NCBI RefSeq assembly: GCF_000379025.1 | Contig: NZ_KB900619.1 | Location: 137,207-201,206, forward strand | DNA length: 64,000 bases | Direction: 5' to 3' | Source: Orenia marismortui DSM 5156 | Lineage (GTDB): Bacteria; Bacillota; Halanaerobiia; Halobacteroidales; Halobacteroidaceae | Part shown: positions 19,001-26,877 of the stretch, piece after piece | How positions within the stretch are numbered: the stretch's first letter is position 1 | How the letters are laid out: each line of letters opens with the position of its first letter | Position numbers and translations under genes: made by a program | The notes under the pieces: generated by a model | Databases searched by the model: none | The model's input: the letters and a program-made list of their open reading frames with translations, nothing else | Told to the model about the DNA's origin: nothing

Positions 19001-19586
19001 TTACTAGCTTAGTAATTACCGATTTCTCTGCCAATAAATTATCTGGTAATAGTATCTCAGTATAATCAGCAATCTCTTCAAAGATAAAAGGCATAATCTG
19101 ATTTAATTCATTACATTGCTGAATTAATAAATACTTATATAACTCATCAGTCTTGTTCTCATCTTGGTATTGATAAACCTTCTCCCGATCAATATCCAAG
19201 CCAAGATGTAATGCCTCCCGAATAATATCTGGCTCTGCCTTGCTACCTTCAATTGAAGATAAGACCCTAACCCCTGTCGGTAGATAATTATTAACCTCCA
19301 TATAGCGTAAAGCCACAAAACGATTAAACCAGGTATAAGCAACCTCTTCCATTACCTGCTCATAACCTTTATTCTTTATCTCTTTAATTAACTCTTCTCT
19401 CTCTCCAACCTCTTTAGGACTTAACTCTCTTTTGGAAGACTTAAAAGCTAAATAACCTTCTCCTCTATCTTCCCCATCTTTAATTCCATCTTTGCTAATC
19501 CCAATCTGATATGCTTTCTGCTTTACCTGTTCAATTAGTATATTTCTAGCATCAACTGCAAAATTCTTAATTGCCGTCTTATCCAA
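16083..19586 (-). CDS. pglX: BREX-1 adenine-specific DNA methyltransferase PglX
   Basis: This 1167-residue protein has the class I methyltransferase motif DPACGSGHILVYAF near residue 315 and the N6-adenine catalytic motif NPPYMG near residue 487. An FTPDWIVKYMVENSLG segment lies upstream, as in all type 1 PglX proteins. PglX methylates one adenine of a non-palindromic site to mark host DNA, and the BREX complex uses it to tell phage DNA apart. The C-terminal third ends in a long coiled coil with many Lys and Glu. Length is normal for the family. Repeat elements flank it, and a perfect Fur-box-like sequence lies about 80 bp upstream. Confidence 0.93.
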   Translation of the reverse strand: MDKTAIKNFAVDARNILIEQVKQKAYQIGISKDGIKDGEDRGEGYLAFKSSKRELSPKEVGEREELIKEIKNKGYEQVMEEVAYTWFNRFVALRYMEVNNYLPTGVRVLSSIEGSKAEPDIIREALHLGLDIDREKVYQYQDENKTDELYKYLLIQQCNELNQIMPFIFEEIADYTEILLPDNLLAEKSVITKLVSEIEEEDWQEGVEIIGWLYQFYISEKKDEVFASKKKIKKEEIPAATQLFTPDWIVKYMVENSLGKLWLESGNLNDDLKEHLKKEWEYYLEEAEQEPEVAEELEKIRAKDIRPEEIKVLDPACGSGHILVYAFDVLYEIYQSVGYSSRDIPKLILENNLYGLDIDDRAAQLAYFAVMMKAREKNRRIFRKPLELNITAIQESNSIGEAELKIIKDSGAKNINYLIEVFEDAKEYGSILEVEAIDEEAIEAELEMLKDKLGLFYDRVEDILLALIKQAKIMGQKYEVVCTNPPYMGNRSMNSKLKKYLRKKFKNSYRDLFAVFMEKGIDYSVEYGYIAMITMHSWMFLSSFEGLREDLLDNTTIDTMLHLGTKAFEEIGGEIVQTTSFVIKNYSNKEYNAKYLRLVDYNNAEEKRNQYFKNQNEYSANIIEFEIISGKPIAYWISDKVKKIFNEGTSLGEISKPKTGMTTGDNNRFLRLWNEVNFNKIGFNFKNREKAKESRLKWFPYSKGGGYRKWKGFNEYVINWENDGFEIKNNKTKSGRKKASVRSQDKYFSPCITWSSVTSYKFSSRIVEEGYLFDSGGSSIFLDKSILKYIQGLLSTKIAQLSLSISNPTLNYQPGDIAKIPVIFPENKSNEKIISELVAKCIQISKTDWDSFETSWDFKQHPLLTHKDNAQTIEDAFNNWSKFAEEQFYQLKENEEELNRIFIDIYGLEDELSPEVDEKDITVRKADRERDIKSFISYAIGCMLGRYSLDVEGLAYAGGEFDTSKYQTFPVDEDGIIPITKDEYFDDDIVAKFVEFVRVTFGEKNLEENLNFISETLSKRNSNSRETLRKYFITKSKFYRDHTRRYNKCPIYWLFQSDSRGKAFNVLIYMHRYDKGMVSKIRIDYLHKLQKKLEAEKQRLEGIIDSEMSSREKSKAKKKLSEIESDLQEILEYDQELNHVANQQIEIDLDDGVKKNYPKFKKLLAKI

Positions 19587-19607
19587 AACACAAAACCCCC
19601 TTTAAAA

Positions 19608-19881
19608 GCAGATAATAGTTTTTTAGATAATAGATTATAGATATTTTTAGAACCGACAACAGATTGATAATCATTATCAATCTGTTATCTAATATCTGTT
19701 ATCTAATATCTGTTATCTAATATCTGTTATCTAATATCTGTTATCTAATATCTGTTATCTAATATCTGTTATCTAATATCTGTTATCTATCATCTGTTAT
19801 CTATCATCTGTTATCTATCATCTATTATCTATTATCTATCATCTATTATCTATTATCTATTATCTATTATCTATTATCTGC
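19608..19881. repeat. 274-bp heptamer repeat element upstream of pglX
   Basis: It begins GCAGATAATAG and ends CTATTATCTGC, a perfect 11-bp terminal inverted repeat. The interior holds a 29-bp palindrome and then about 25 tandem 7-mers that drift from TTATCTAATATCTG to TATCATC to TATTATC. The right end supplies the last codon and the stop codon of the mntA gene. Confidence 0.85.
19665..19679. promoter_or_regulatory. Perfect Fur-type 7-1-7 operator sequence
   Basis: The 15 bases equal the Bacillus-type Fur consensus TGATAATNATTATCA at every position and lie inside a longer 29-bp palindrome (19658-19686), 79-93 bp before the pglX start. The surrounding repeats are rich in GATAAT and ATTATC, so chance origin within the element is a real alternative. 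Confidence 0.4.
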
Positions 19882-20176
19882 TATAAATAACTACCCCTTC
19901 TTCTTCAATATTCTTAATTAATCCTTCTTTAGTTAAGCTCTTGACATCTACTAAATCAATCTTATATATAATATCTAACTGTTCTAAACTATCTCTTAAT
20001 AAATTCAATTCCATATCACTAATATCTTCAGCATAAACGGCTATATCTATGTCAGAGCTTCTACTGTAATCTCCTCTAGCTCTAGAACCGAAGATAACAG
20101 CCTCTTCTATTTTATCAACTTTTTTTATCTTATTGACTATTGCCTCTAATTCTTTATTCTTTAAGCCAAATTTCAT
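19874..20176 (-). CDS. mntA: MNT-type nucleotidyltransferase antitoxin
   Basis: This 100-residue minimal nucleotidyltransferase carries GSRARGDYSRSSDID, an exact fit to the GSX10DXD signature of MntA antitoxins. Characterised members neutralise the partner HEPN RNase by attaching AMP units to a tyrosine next to its active site. The gene overlaps the HEPN gene by one base (stop/start), the typical pairing. The last codon and stop are supplied by the adjacent heptamer repeat element, so the C-terminus may have been altered when that element arrived. It sits inside the BREX operon between brxC and pglX. Confidence 0.85.
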   Translation of the reverse strand: MKFGLKNKELEAIVNKIKKVDKIEEAVIFGSRARGDYSRSSDIDIAVYAEDISDMELNLLRDSLEQLDIIYKIDLVDVKSLTKEGLIKNIEEEGVVIYSR

Positions 20177-20580
20177 TATTCTACTTCCTCATCTTTTAGT
20201 TTTTCATAGACAGATTTTAAATTATCAAAATGTTTCTGCTTAATCTTATCATAGATTCTTTTGGCTCGTTCTTCATCATAAGTATGGGAAGTTAAATTTC
20301 TATCCTTAAGCATATCAATCCAATCATCACCATTCTCTATTAAACCAAAAGAAAAAGCTTCTCTAAAGGTAGTTCGAGGACTCTTCGCCCCTTCAATTCC
20401 TTGATATTCTAAAAAGAATTTCATCACCTTCCAAGCTAATTCATAATTAAACTCAAACCGTTGGATAACTCCATCAATCATCAATGGATTAATAGACTCT
20501 TCTTTCAACCCCTCTTCTAATCTATCTAAAGCCTGTTTAAAATCACTAAGTTTCTCCTCCCAACGCAATTGCTTCACCAA
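20176..20580 (-). CDS. hepT: HEPN-domain toxin (HepT / HI0074-like)
   Basis: This 134-residue all-helical protein belongs to the HI0074 nucleotidyltransferase-substrate-binding family. It contains RNLTSHTY near residue 93, an exact RX4HXY motif. In HepT toxins, Arg and His form the RNase active site and Tyr is the residue modified by MntA. It is paired with mntA directly downstream. HEPN/MNT pairs are common in defence islands and may act as a second layer that fires if BREX is disrupted, though that is inference. The toxin gene precedes the antitoxin gene here. Confidence 0.85.
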   Translation of the reverse strand: MVKQLRWEEKLSDFKQALDRLEEGLKEESINPLMIDGVIQRFEFNYELAWKVMKFFLEYQGIEGAKSPRTTFREAFSFGLIENGDDWIDMLKDRNLTSHTYDEERAKRIYDKIKQKHFDNLKSVYEKLKDEEVE

Positions 20581-20588
20581 ACCACCCC

Positions 20589-20797
20589 TTATCTATTTAT
20601 CTATTATCTATTTATCTATTATCTATTTATCTATTATCTATTTATCTATTTATCTTTTATCTATTATCTTTTATCTATTATCTTTTATCTATTATCTATT
20701 ATCTTTTATCTTTTATCTTTTATCTTTTATCTATTATCTATTATCTATTATCTATTATCTGTTATCTATTATCTATTATCTGTTATCTGTTATCTGC
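20589..20797. repeat. Heptamer repeat array between brxC and hepT
   Basis: About 209 bp are made of variants of the 7-mer TATTATC or TTTTATC, some spaced to 11 bases by an extra TTTA. The right end reads TTATCTGC like the other elements. No left inverted arm is seen. It fills the gap completely. Confidence 0.85.
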
Positions 20798-20800
20798 TCT

Positions 20801-23800
20801 CTAAACTAATTTTATTCGTTTATCTGCATCAAGTTCCCTCTGTAATTTCTTTCTGATTACATCAAGCACCTCTTCAATATCATCTTTCTCTTCAATAATC
20901 TGTGCCCCATGTAAAATGTATGCTAAGCTAATTACTTCTGTCTCTTTAACCTTATAATCATCTTTTTCTGGAGTTTCCTTGACAGAACTCTTATTATCCT
21001 TATTCTTCTCTTCCTCTTGCTTATATTTAAGCTCTAATTCTCTAACTTTCTTCCTAATATCCTCAATAGAACGTATCTTTAAACGGTCACTCTCTTCTTT
21101 CATTGCAATTACTTGATACAAATTATTAGCCCTATCAAGCCTATCCAATAAATTAATAAATCCTCTTTTAATCTTTTCTTCAAAGACCTCTGGCAACTCT
21201 TTCTCAGCCAACTCATCTTTAACTATCTCATAATCATTCTTAATTACATTCTTAACAGGTTTACTCTCTTCATCCAATAAATCAGCGAATTTATCATTAA
21301 ATTTATTTCTTAATTCTGGTATTCTATAAATCTCAGAATAAGGTTCTTCCATGGCTAATATATTCTGTAATTCTTCTATTAAATTGATTATATCTTTCTC
21401 CAATACATAGGACTGATTATCTTTATAAACCTCTATTGTATCCCAAGCCTTATCATAGTATTTCTTCTGATCACCAGTTAAGAAGTTCTTAAGCAACTCT
21501 GCATCCTCTTCATAATCTAATAATTCATCTTCATTCTCAGCCAAAGCACTATAGAACTCAAAAGCATCTCTGATTTCTAGAATAGACTCCATAGCCCTCT
21601 TACCTCTTTTTAAGATATCTTCACCTGGATAATCTTTATCTCTATTTTCATTATAAATATTCAATAAATCATTAATTCCAGTATCTCTAGCTTCTATCTC
21701 AACCCTCATTTCTTCTTTAATAGCTTCCATCAATCCATCTTCATCATTAGGAAATGCTGTCTTGGCAAAAAGATCTCTGGCTAGATTTCTGGCCAAATTA
21801 ATTAATCTTTGTTCTACTTTAACTCTCTTAGTGATTATTAACCCTTCCATATAATTATTTCGAGTTAAATAATCAATTAATCTTCTATTATCCTTCTCAA
21901 TACTTTCTCCTTTATACTGCAACTTAATCTCTTGAGCCTTAAACAATTCAACTACTACTGCTGCAATATCTAACTCTTTCCAACCATAAGGAGCACTCTG
22001 AAAATCTTCCATTACCTTCTTTAAGCTTGTCTTCAGATTTCTTTCATTTCTTCTACTAATATATCTTCTGATCTCATCAATAGCTAAATGATTAGCTATC
22101 TGATCATCAAAGTTAAGCTGATTATTATTACTGTTAATCTTCTTTAATAATTGACTCTTATCTTTGGTAAACTCTTCAATATAATTTAACTTCTTATAAA
22201 TAGTTTCAATCAGGAATTTAAAGCCTTCATTAATTCTCTTGACTGGATCACTAGATTTAACTTCTAATCTTTCACTCTTAACATAAATCTCTGCCTCACC
22301 TAAATCCTGAATCAATATCTCTTTAATTCTAGAATTTCTCTCATTAGATTCTCGTCTTTTGGCACTCATGATTCTCTCTATCTCTTCAGTCTTGGCCATA
22401 CCACCTTTTTTTCTTAAGTACTTATCTAATTTTAAGGACTCTTCTAACTCATCCATTAAATTTCCTTCTGGTAACTTAAAAATAATATTATTATTGGCTG
22501 AAGAAGCCAATCTTAATTCTTCTTCACTATCAAGACAAAATGGAGTTACTATTCTAACACCTACTTCCCCATTTGGACGACCTCGATGTTGCTTATCTAT
22601 AATTTTATTAAAAGGGAAATTATATTCTGTAGAATAGGCATATTTTCTATCGGGATAAATATCTTCAAATACATATTCACCAATCTTATCTATAACCATA
22701 TCAGGATCTATCTTTGTACTCTTTATTTCCCGATTAATGTCCTGTTCTTCATTAGTCAAAAACATATATTCTGGACCATTCTTTTGAATTAATGTTTCTT
22801 TGACCAATCTTTTTAATGAGTTTTCTATCTTTTCTTTTAAATCTATCTTATCTTCATCAATATCACTGATCATTAGTGTGGTAATATTCTCAAGATTAGC
22901 AGGTACTTCATCAATATATTTGATCATAAATAAAACCTTTAACACTTCTACATCCTGCTCTTCTAGCTTAGAATTACTGTCTTCTGCCCTTTCTTGAGCT
23001 TTCTTAATCACTCTACTTACACTTGCATCTAAGAAGTCTTTAATTGATTCATAAAAGGCTGAAAAAGGTACTAGCTTACCTAACTCATTATCAACATAAA
23101 TCAATGCTGATTCTTGGAAAGCACTAAGTAATGACCGCTCACCTTCTGATAAATGCTTCCCAGAAGCACCATGTAATCTAATCGACTCAAAAACCTTCTG
23201 CAATAAATCAAATTGATAAGGAATAAAAGGATAAATATTAGCAAAGTTATCTTCATCAACATAATTCTTCATCTCGGCTGTATCAGCAGAAAAAGTAATT
23301 AAATTCTTTAAAATTGAACTCTTATTACCGTAAAGTAATCTCAAAGTATCCTTTACCTCATCTTTTTTATCTAATATCCGCTTTTGTATAACCTCATCTA
23401 CATTAGCACTAGATAAACTTAATCTCGTATCAAATCTTCCTTGTATTTTGGAGAAATCTCCGCCTTGTACCTTAGTTATTGAATCAATATCCTGCTGTGA
23501 AGTTACTAATACCCAGGCTTTACCTCCACAATATGTACCTAAATCTTCAGCTACCGTCTGTAAGTTCAACATTAACTGTGTATCGTCACCAATATATTGG
23601 CCAATTTCATCAACTAAAAATACTAGATGATGATTATTGCTTTTAGCCTCAATATATTCTTGCACCAATTTTGCAAACTTCTCTACACTTAAACTATAGT
23701 TATTCTCTGCACTATAATACCAGTTCCTTGCTGTTTCTTCACTCATTTTCGTAGTATTAACTAGTGCTTCTATAATTGCATCCTCTTCATAATAAAAATC

Positions 23801-24394
23801 ATGCCTTCTATCTTCCCATTCATCGCCTATGATTTTTTTAAATTCTGCTTTAAAATCTTCATATGTACTATCTCTATCCATAGTTCTTTCTAAATCAGCC
23901 AACCATGGAATATCTCCACAATAGCCCAAATAATCATTAAAAACCTTCATAAACACTTTAACTATTGCATCTTTTTCTGATTTACTATCAGCATCACTTT
24001 TAGAATCAATATTAAACAATATTACATCCGTTTCTATTTCTCCTGACTGCTCAATAGCCTCTAATAATTTATCATTCTTAAATTTATCTTCAAAAAAATC
24101 AATGGCTGCCTTTTCTTCTATTTCTTTATTTTCTAACAAATAAGATAATATTTTAATAAAATGGGATTTACCAGAACCGAAGAATCCAGAAACCCACACA
24201 CCCATCTTATCAGTTAAACCATCTATTCCTTTCTTATATGCATCATAAAACCTTTCAAAATACTCTTCTAATTCATGAGTTACAACATACTCCTCAAGCT
24301 CTTGCTTTATATTTTCTTCATCACTCTGTCCTACTTTAATAACTCCTTTTATATCACGAGTAATATCCTTCTTAAACATCTGTTTAAGTTTCAT
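20801..24394 (-). CDS. brxC: BREX system P-loop ATPase BrxC
   Basis: This protein of about 1197 residues has Walker A GFFGSGKSHFIKIL near residue 75 and Walker B LVFLVDEIGQY near residue 250, the hallmark of BrxC/PglY ATPases. The chosen ATG (24394) gives the standard BrxC opening MKLKQMFKKDITRDIKGVIK and has a GGAGGG site 8 bases upstream; the longer frame to 24448 adds 18 residues with no homology pattern. The C-terminal quarter is coiled coil rich in Lys and Glu. BrxC is essential for BREX defence and probably works as a DNA-scanning or loading ATPase with PglZ. The stop codon is TAG. Confidence 0.92.
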   Translation of the reverse strand: MKLKQMFKKDITRDIKGVIKVGQSDEENIKQELEEYVVTHELEEYFERFYDAYKKGIDGLTDKMGVWVSGFFGSGKSHFIKILSYLLENKEIEEKAAIDFFEDKFKNDKLLEAIEQSGEIETDVILFNIDSKSDADSKSEKDAIVKVFMKVFNDYLGYCGDIPWLADLERTMDRDSTYEDFKAEFKKIIGDEWEDRRHDFYYEEDAIIEALVNTTKMSEETARNWYYSAENNYSLSVEKFAKLVQEYIEAKSNNHHLVFLVDEIGQYIGDDTQLMLNLQTVAEDLGTYCGGKAWVLVTSQQDIDSITKVQGGDFSKIQGRFDTRLSLSSANVDEVIQKRILDKKDEVKDTLRLLYGNKSSILKNLITFSADTAEMKNYVDEDNFANIYPFIPYQFDLLQKVFESIRLHGASGKHLSEGERSLLSAFQESALIYVDNELGKLVPFSAFYESIKDFLDASVSRVIKKAQERAEDSNSKLEEQDVEVLKVLFMIKYIDEVPANLENITTLMISDIDEDKIDLKEKIENSLKRLVKETLIQKNGPEYMFLTNEEQDINREIKSTKIDPDMVIDKIGEYVFEDIYPDRKYAYSTEYNFPFNKIIDKQHRGRPNGEVGVRIVTPFCLDSEEELRLASSANNNIIFKLPEGNLMDELEESLKLDKYLRKKGGMAKTEEIERIMSAKRRESNERNSRIKEILIQDLGEAEIYVKSERLEVKSSDPVKRINEGFKFLIETIYKKLNYIEEFTKDKSQLLKKINSNNNQLNFDDQIANHLAIDEIRRYISRRNERNLKTSLKKVMEDFQSAPYGWKELDIAAVVVELFKAQEIKLQYKGESIEKDNRRLIDYLTRNNYMEGLIITKRVKVEQRLINLARNLARDLFAKTAFPNDEDGLMEAIKEEMRVEIEARDTGINDLLNIYNENRDKDYPGEDILKRGKRAMESILEIRDAFEFYSALAENEDELLDYEEDAELLKNFLTGDQKKYYDKAWDTIEVYKDNQSYVLEKDIINLIEELQNILAMEEPYSEIYRIPELRNKFNDKFADLLDEESKPVKNVIKNDYEIVKDELAEKELPEVFEEKIKRGFINLLDRLDRANNLYQVIAMKEESDRLKIRSIEDIRKKVRELELKYKQEEEKNKDNKSSVKETPEKDDYKVKETEVISLAYILHGAQIIEEKDDIEEVLDVIRKKLQRELDADKRIKLV

Positions 24395-24437
24395 TGCCTT
24401 ATCCCTCCTCTTGATTATCCCCTTACTAATAAATTTA

Positions 24438-25019
24438 TTACTTTTCAACTAGCCTAAAGGCACGATAGTAATTATCGTCTTTAAACTCACCAAACAACTT
24501 TAAAGTAGCCCCATCATAAAGCCCTGGAAAGAACATTACTACAGGAACTTCATCCAAAGCAGCATGAAGATTATTTAATACAGTATGAGATCTAATTATA
24601 GGCCATGCCTTCCCTACTCCAGTTAAAAAGACAATATGATTATCTTTGACTTTCTTTGTAATATACTTTACTAACAAATTATTATCATCCAATAATCTAA
24701 GTGTTCTCTTAGTTCCTTTTAATACTCGATCACTTCCTCCGCGTTTTTCCATCTTTATTGTCTTTTCTAAATACCCTTTATCTTTTAATATATTTAACAT
24801 TATTTGATATAAATCAAACTCAATTATCTTAATCTTTAAATTACCATTGTTAATTTTATCTTTAACAAATTTTATATGTTCCCTTAGCAACAATTCATCT
24901 TTAGGTTCATAATCAAAGACATAATACCCAATCTCATTACCTAAACCTCTACCTTCTATAAAACTATCTTCTTTTATCTTTGGTAATATCTGATCTAACC
25001 TTTCACGAATATTACTCAT
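24438..25019 (-). CDS. brxB: BREX protein BrxB (DUF1788)
   Basis: This protein of about 193 residues matches the DUF1788/BrxB family. It starts MSNIRERLDQILPKI and has a central IVFLTGVGKAWPIIRSHTVLNNL segment and a C-terminal VPVVMFFPGLYDG motif, all typical. BrxB is a small protein of unknown biochemistry that is required in type 1 BREX. The ATG at 25019 is preferred over the one at 25031 because GGAGG lies 5 bases before it. brxC starts 43 bp downstream, so they are co-transcribed. Confidence 0.9.
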   Translation of the reverse strand: MSNIRERLDQILPKIKEDSFIEGRGLGNEIGYYVFDYEPKDELLLREHIKFVKDKINNGNLKIKIIEFDLYQIMLNILKDKGYLEKTIKMEKRGGSDRVLKGTKRTLRLLDDNNLLVKYITKKVKDNHIVFLTGVGKAWPIIRSHTVLNNLHAALDEVPVVMFFPGLYDGATLKLFGEFKDDNYYRAFRLVEK

Positions 25020-25045
25020 CTTTACCTCCATTTTTCAATATTTTC

Positions 25046-25126
25046 CTATTATCTATTATCTATTATCTATTATCTATTATCTATTATCTATTATCTATTA
25101 TCTATTATCTATTATCTATTATCTGC
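25046..25126. repeat. Heptamer repeat array between brxA and brxB
   Basis: About eleven clean copies of TATTATC end in TGC. It is the most homogeneous array of the family in the window and fills the gap. Confidence 0.9.
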
Positions 25127-25129
25127 CCT

Positions 25130-25732
25130 TCATCCCAGCATTGATTCAAGATATTCTTCTTCATTCTTATCTATAAGATGCTGCTTTAAATTCTGATTAA
25201 TAATTGGCCTAACAATCTCGCGTTCATCTTGATCTTTAATAAAACCAGCTTCAAACAATATCCTAATAAAAACTTGTTTTAATTTATAATAAGTATAATC
25301 CTTCCATCCAGCTACCTTTTCACTCTGTTCTGCCTTCTTTTCAAAGAAAATATTAAAATCCTTGTCATGTAAATAAGGATCTTTTATTAAATATTTCTCT
25401 CTATATACTTCTTTCATAAACTCAAAAAAGAGTCTATCATTTTTTAGAATTGAATATAATGCTATTTGCTTACTAGTATCAATAGTACCATTTAATAATT
25501 GATCAATTAAGTACTCATCTAATACATTAATTCTTTTAATTGTGGCTCTAGCAATCGTCTTCCTCCTAGTTAATGTATTGACCTGAAAAATATTATCATC
25601 TACTGCTTGTCTTCTTATTTCTTTATCTGTTATATCTGATTCTCTAACCTTTAATTTAGCAATTTTCTTTAATTCCAAATATAAAAAAGGAGTGGATTTA
25701 ATTCCTGTGCTATACTTATTTTTTTTCTTCAT
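25130..25732 (-). CDS. brxA: BREX protein BrxA (DUF1819)
   Basis: This 200-residue protein matches DUF1819/BrxA. It has an N-terminal YSTGIKSTPFLYLELKKIA segment, a TLTRRKTIARATIKR motif and a basic helical core. BrxA is a small DNA-binding protein with a winged fold resembling the NusB-type RNA-binding helical family, usually the first gene of type 1 BREX operons, as here. A candidate sigma-A promoter lies about 40-70 bp upstream. The gene reads in the same direction as all other BREX genes. Confidence 0.88.
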   Translation of the reverse strand: MKKKNKYSTGIKSTPFLYLELKKIAKLKVRESDITDKEIRRQAVDDNIFQVNTLTRRKTIARATIKRINVLDEYLIDQLLNGTIDTSKQIALYSILKNDRLFFEFMKEVYREKYLIKDPYLHDKDFNIFFEKKAEQSEKVAGWKDYTYYKLKQVFIRILFEAGFIKDQDEREIVRPIINQNLKQHLIDKNEEEYLESMLG

Positions 25733-26014
25733 CTATCTCTTCACTTCCTTCTAAATTTAATATTTCATGGCCACATTATCACAATATATAAACTTATACA
25801 CAACCTCCAATAATCCTTTAAATATCAATCACTAAATTAATTTTTATACTCAAATTATATCTTTATACTTTACAGCAAACCACTACTTTATACTCTCAAA
25901 TTCAGTCTTCTTAATTTTTAAATATAAGCAAAAAATACCTGCCAAGGATTTCTCCTCAGGAGTCAATAGAACTAAAATCATATTAAATTAAATTTAATTA
26001 TATACTTACTCTTA
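25733..26014. other. Gap between brxA and the prophage remnant
   Basis: Apart from the candidate BREX promoter I see no gene, repeat or terminator in this AT-rich stretch. Confidence 0.5.
25775..25803 (-). promoter_or_regulatory. Candidate promoter of the BREX operon
   Basis: On the minus strand TTGTGT and GATAAT are separated by 17 bases, with a TG extension before the -10 box. The predicted start site would be about 35 bases before the brxA ATG. AT-rich background makes false matches common. Confidence 0.4.
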
Positions 26015-26365
26015 TCAAAACTCCCTATGATAGCTAATCCTATATTCCCCATCACCAAACTCTAACCTTAATTCATCTCCCCTCTTAACCTTAGCGTTAA
26101 GTCTCTTCTCAACCTTATAACCAGCCTAATCCAAATCACTTAACACTTTATCCAATAAATGATTAATACTATTCAACGATTCATTCTGAGGAAACTCCAA
26201 CAAAATACCATCAATCATATAATTAACCTCAGCCAAAATAAAAGCTCCTGTCTTAAAATAAGGATCCAAGCCTGGCTTCCACTTCCTCAACCCCAAAATC
26301 AAAATACTCAACAATGACAACCAGCCTATAACCTTACTTACAACATCAATAACAATCTCACTCAT
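26015..26365 (-). pseudogene. Phage-type small membrane protein interrupted by an in-frame TAG
   Basis: The frame from 26365 has one membrane segment near residues 12-27 followed by a helical region, and it stops at a TAG at 26126. The same frame continues without a gap for 36 more codons (AGYKVEKRLNAKVKRGDEL...) to a TGA at 26015, and the continuation reads as natural protein sequence. A nonsense mutation in a decaying prophage gene is the simplest reading. The identity is uncertain, perhaps holin-like. Neighbouring phage genes are also damaged, which supports decay over recoding. Confidence 0.5.
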
Positions 26366-26419
26366 TTCAATTCCTCCATATTCTTAGTAAAGTTAATAAT
26401 TGTTCGTCTTTTCTTATCC

Positions 26420-26876
26420 CTAGTAAGATATTCTCTTATAACTGCTCAACAACTCTTCAAACCCATCTGATACTGCTGCTATTTCACTTTGATCCTCATA
26501 CCAATAAGCAACCAACAATTTAATCACCTGCCGAATATCCTCAGGCACATCCTCTGCACTATCTCCATAACCACTCTTATATTCAACATATATATAATCA
26601 GCAGGCAGATTCTCAGCCTCAACCTTAAACCCTAACAGCTGATAAGCCTCACTAATCTCATGTACAGTTCGCTCAAGTAGAACCCAAGGTAGCTTAGGCT
26701 TTAAAAATAACTGCATCCATCTTTGTGTAATCAATGACCGCCCAGTTATATTTTCAACCGCTTTAGTAGCTGCCTTAATATATGAATCCAGTAAACTATC
26801 CTCACTATTATTATCAATCTGTAAATGCTTCTTAACCTCATCTACACGCTGGTCCTGCTAATAAATCTAAAGGCAT
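26420..26876 (-). pseudogene. Phage head-tail connector (gp6-like), frameshifted
   Basis: The ATG at 26876 begins MPLDLLAGPA, a usual opening for gp6-type connectors. After about ten codons the frame breaks. In the neighbouring frame the sequence continues VDEVKKHLQID...DSYIKAATKAVENITGRSLITQ and ends with GYGD...VPEDIRQVIKLLVAYWYE, the conserved C-terminal signature of the family. The protein would join the capsid portal to the tail. The shift near 26850 makes the gene non-functional. Confidence 0.7.
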
Positions 26877-26877
26877 A

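Noticed and set aside
20801..24448. brxC starting at 24448 and overlapping brxB
   Set aside because: The extra 18 residues do not resemble BrxC, while the ATG at 24394 has GGAGGG and yields the family's usual N-terminus.
19608..25126. The tandem TATTATC arrays as a CRISPR array
   Set aside because: The units are 7 bp with no unique spacers and no cas genes nearby; they are simple tandem repeats.
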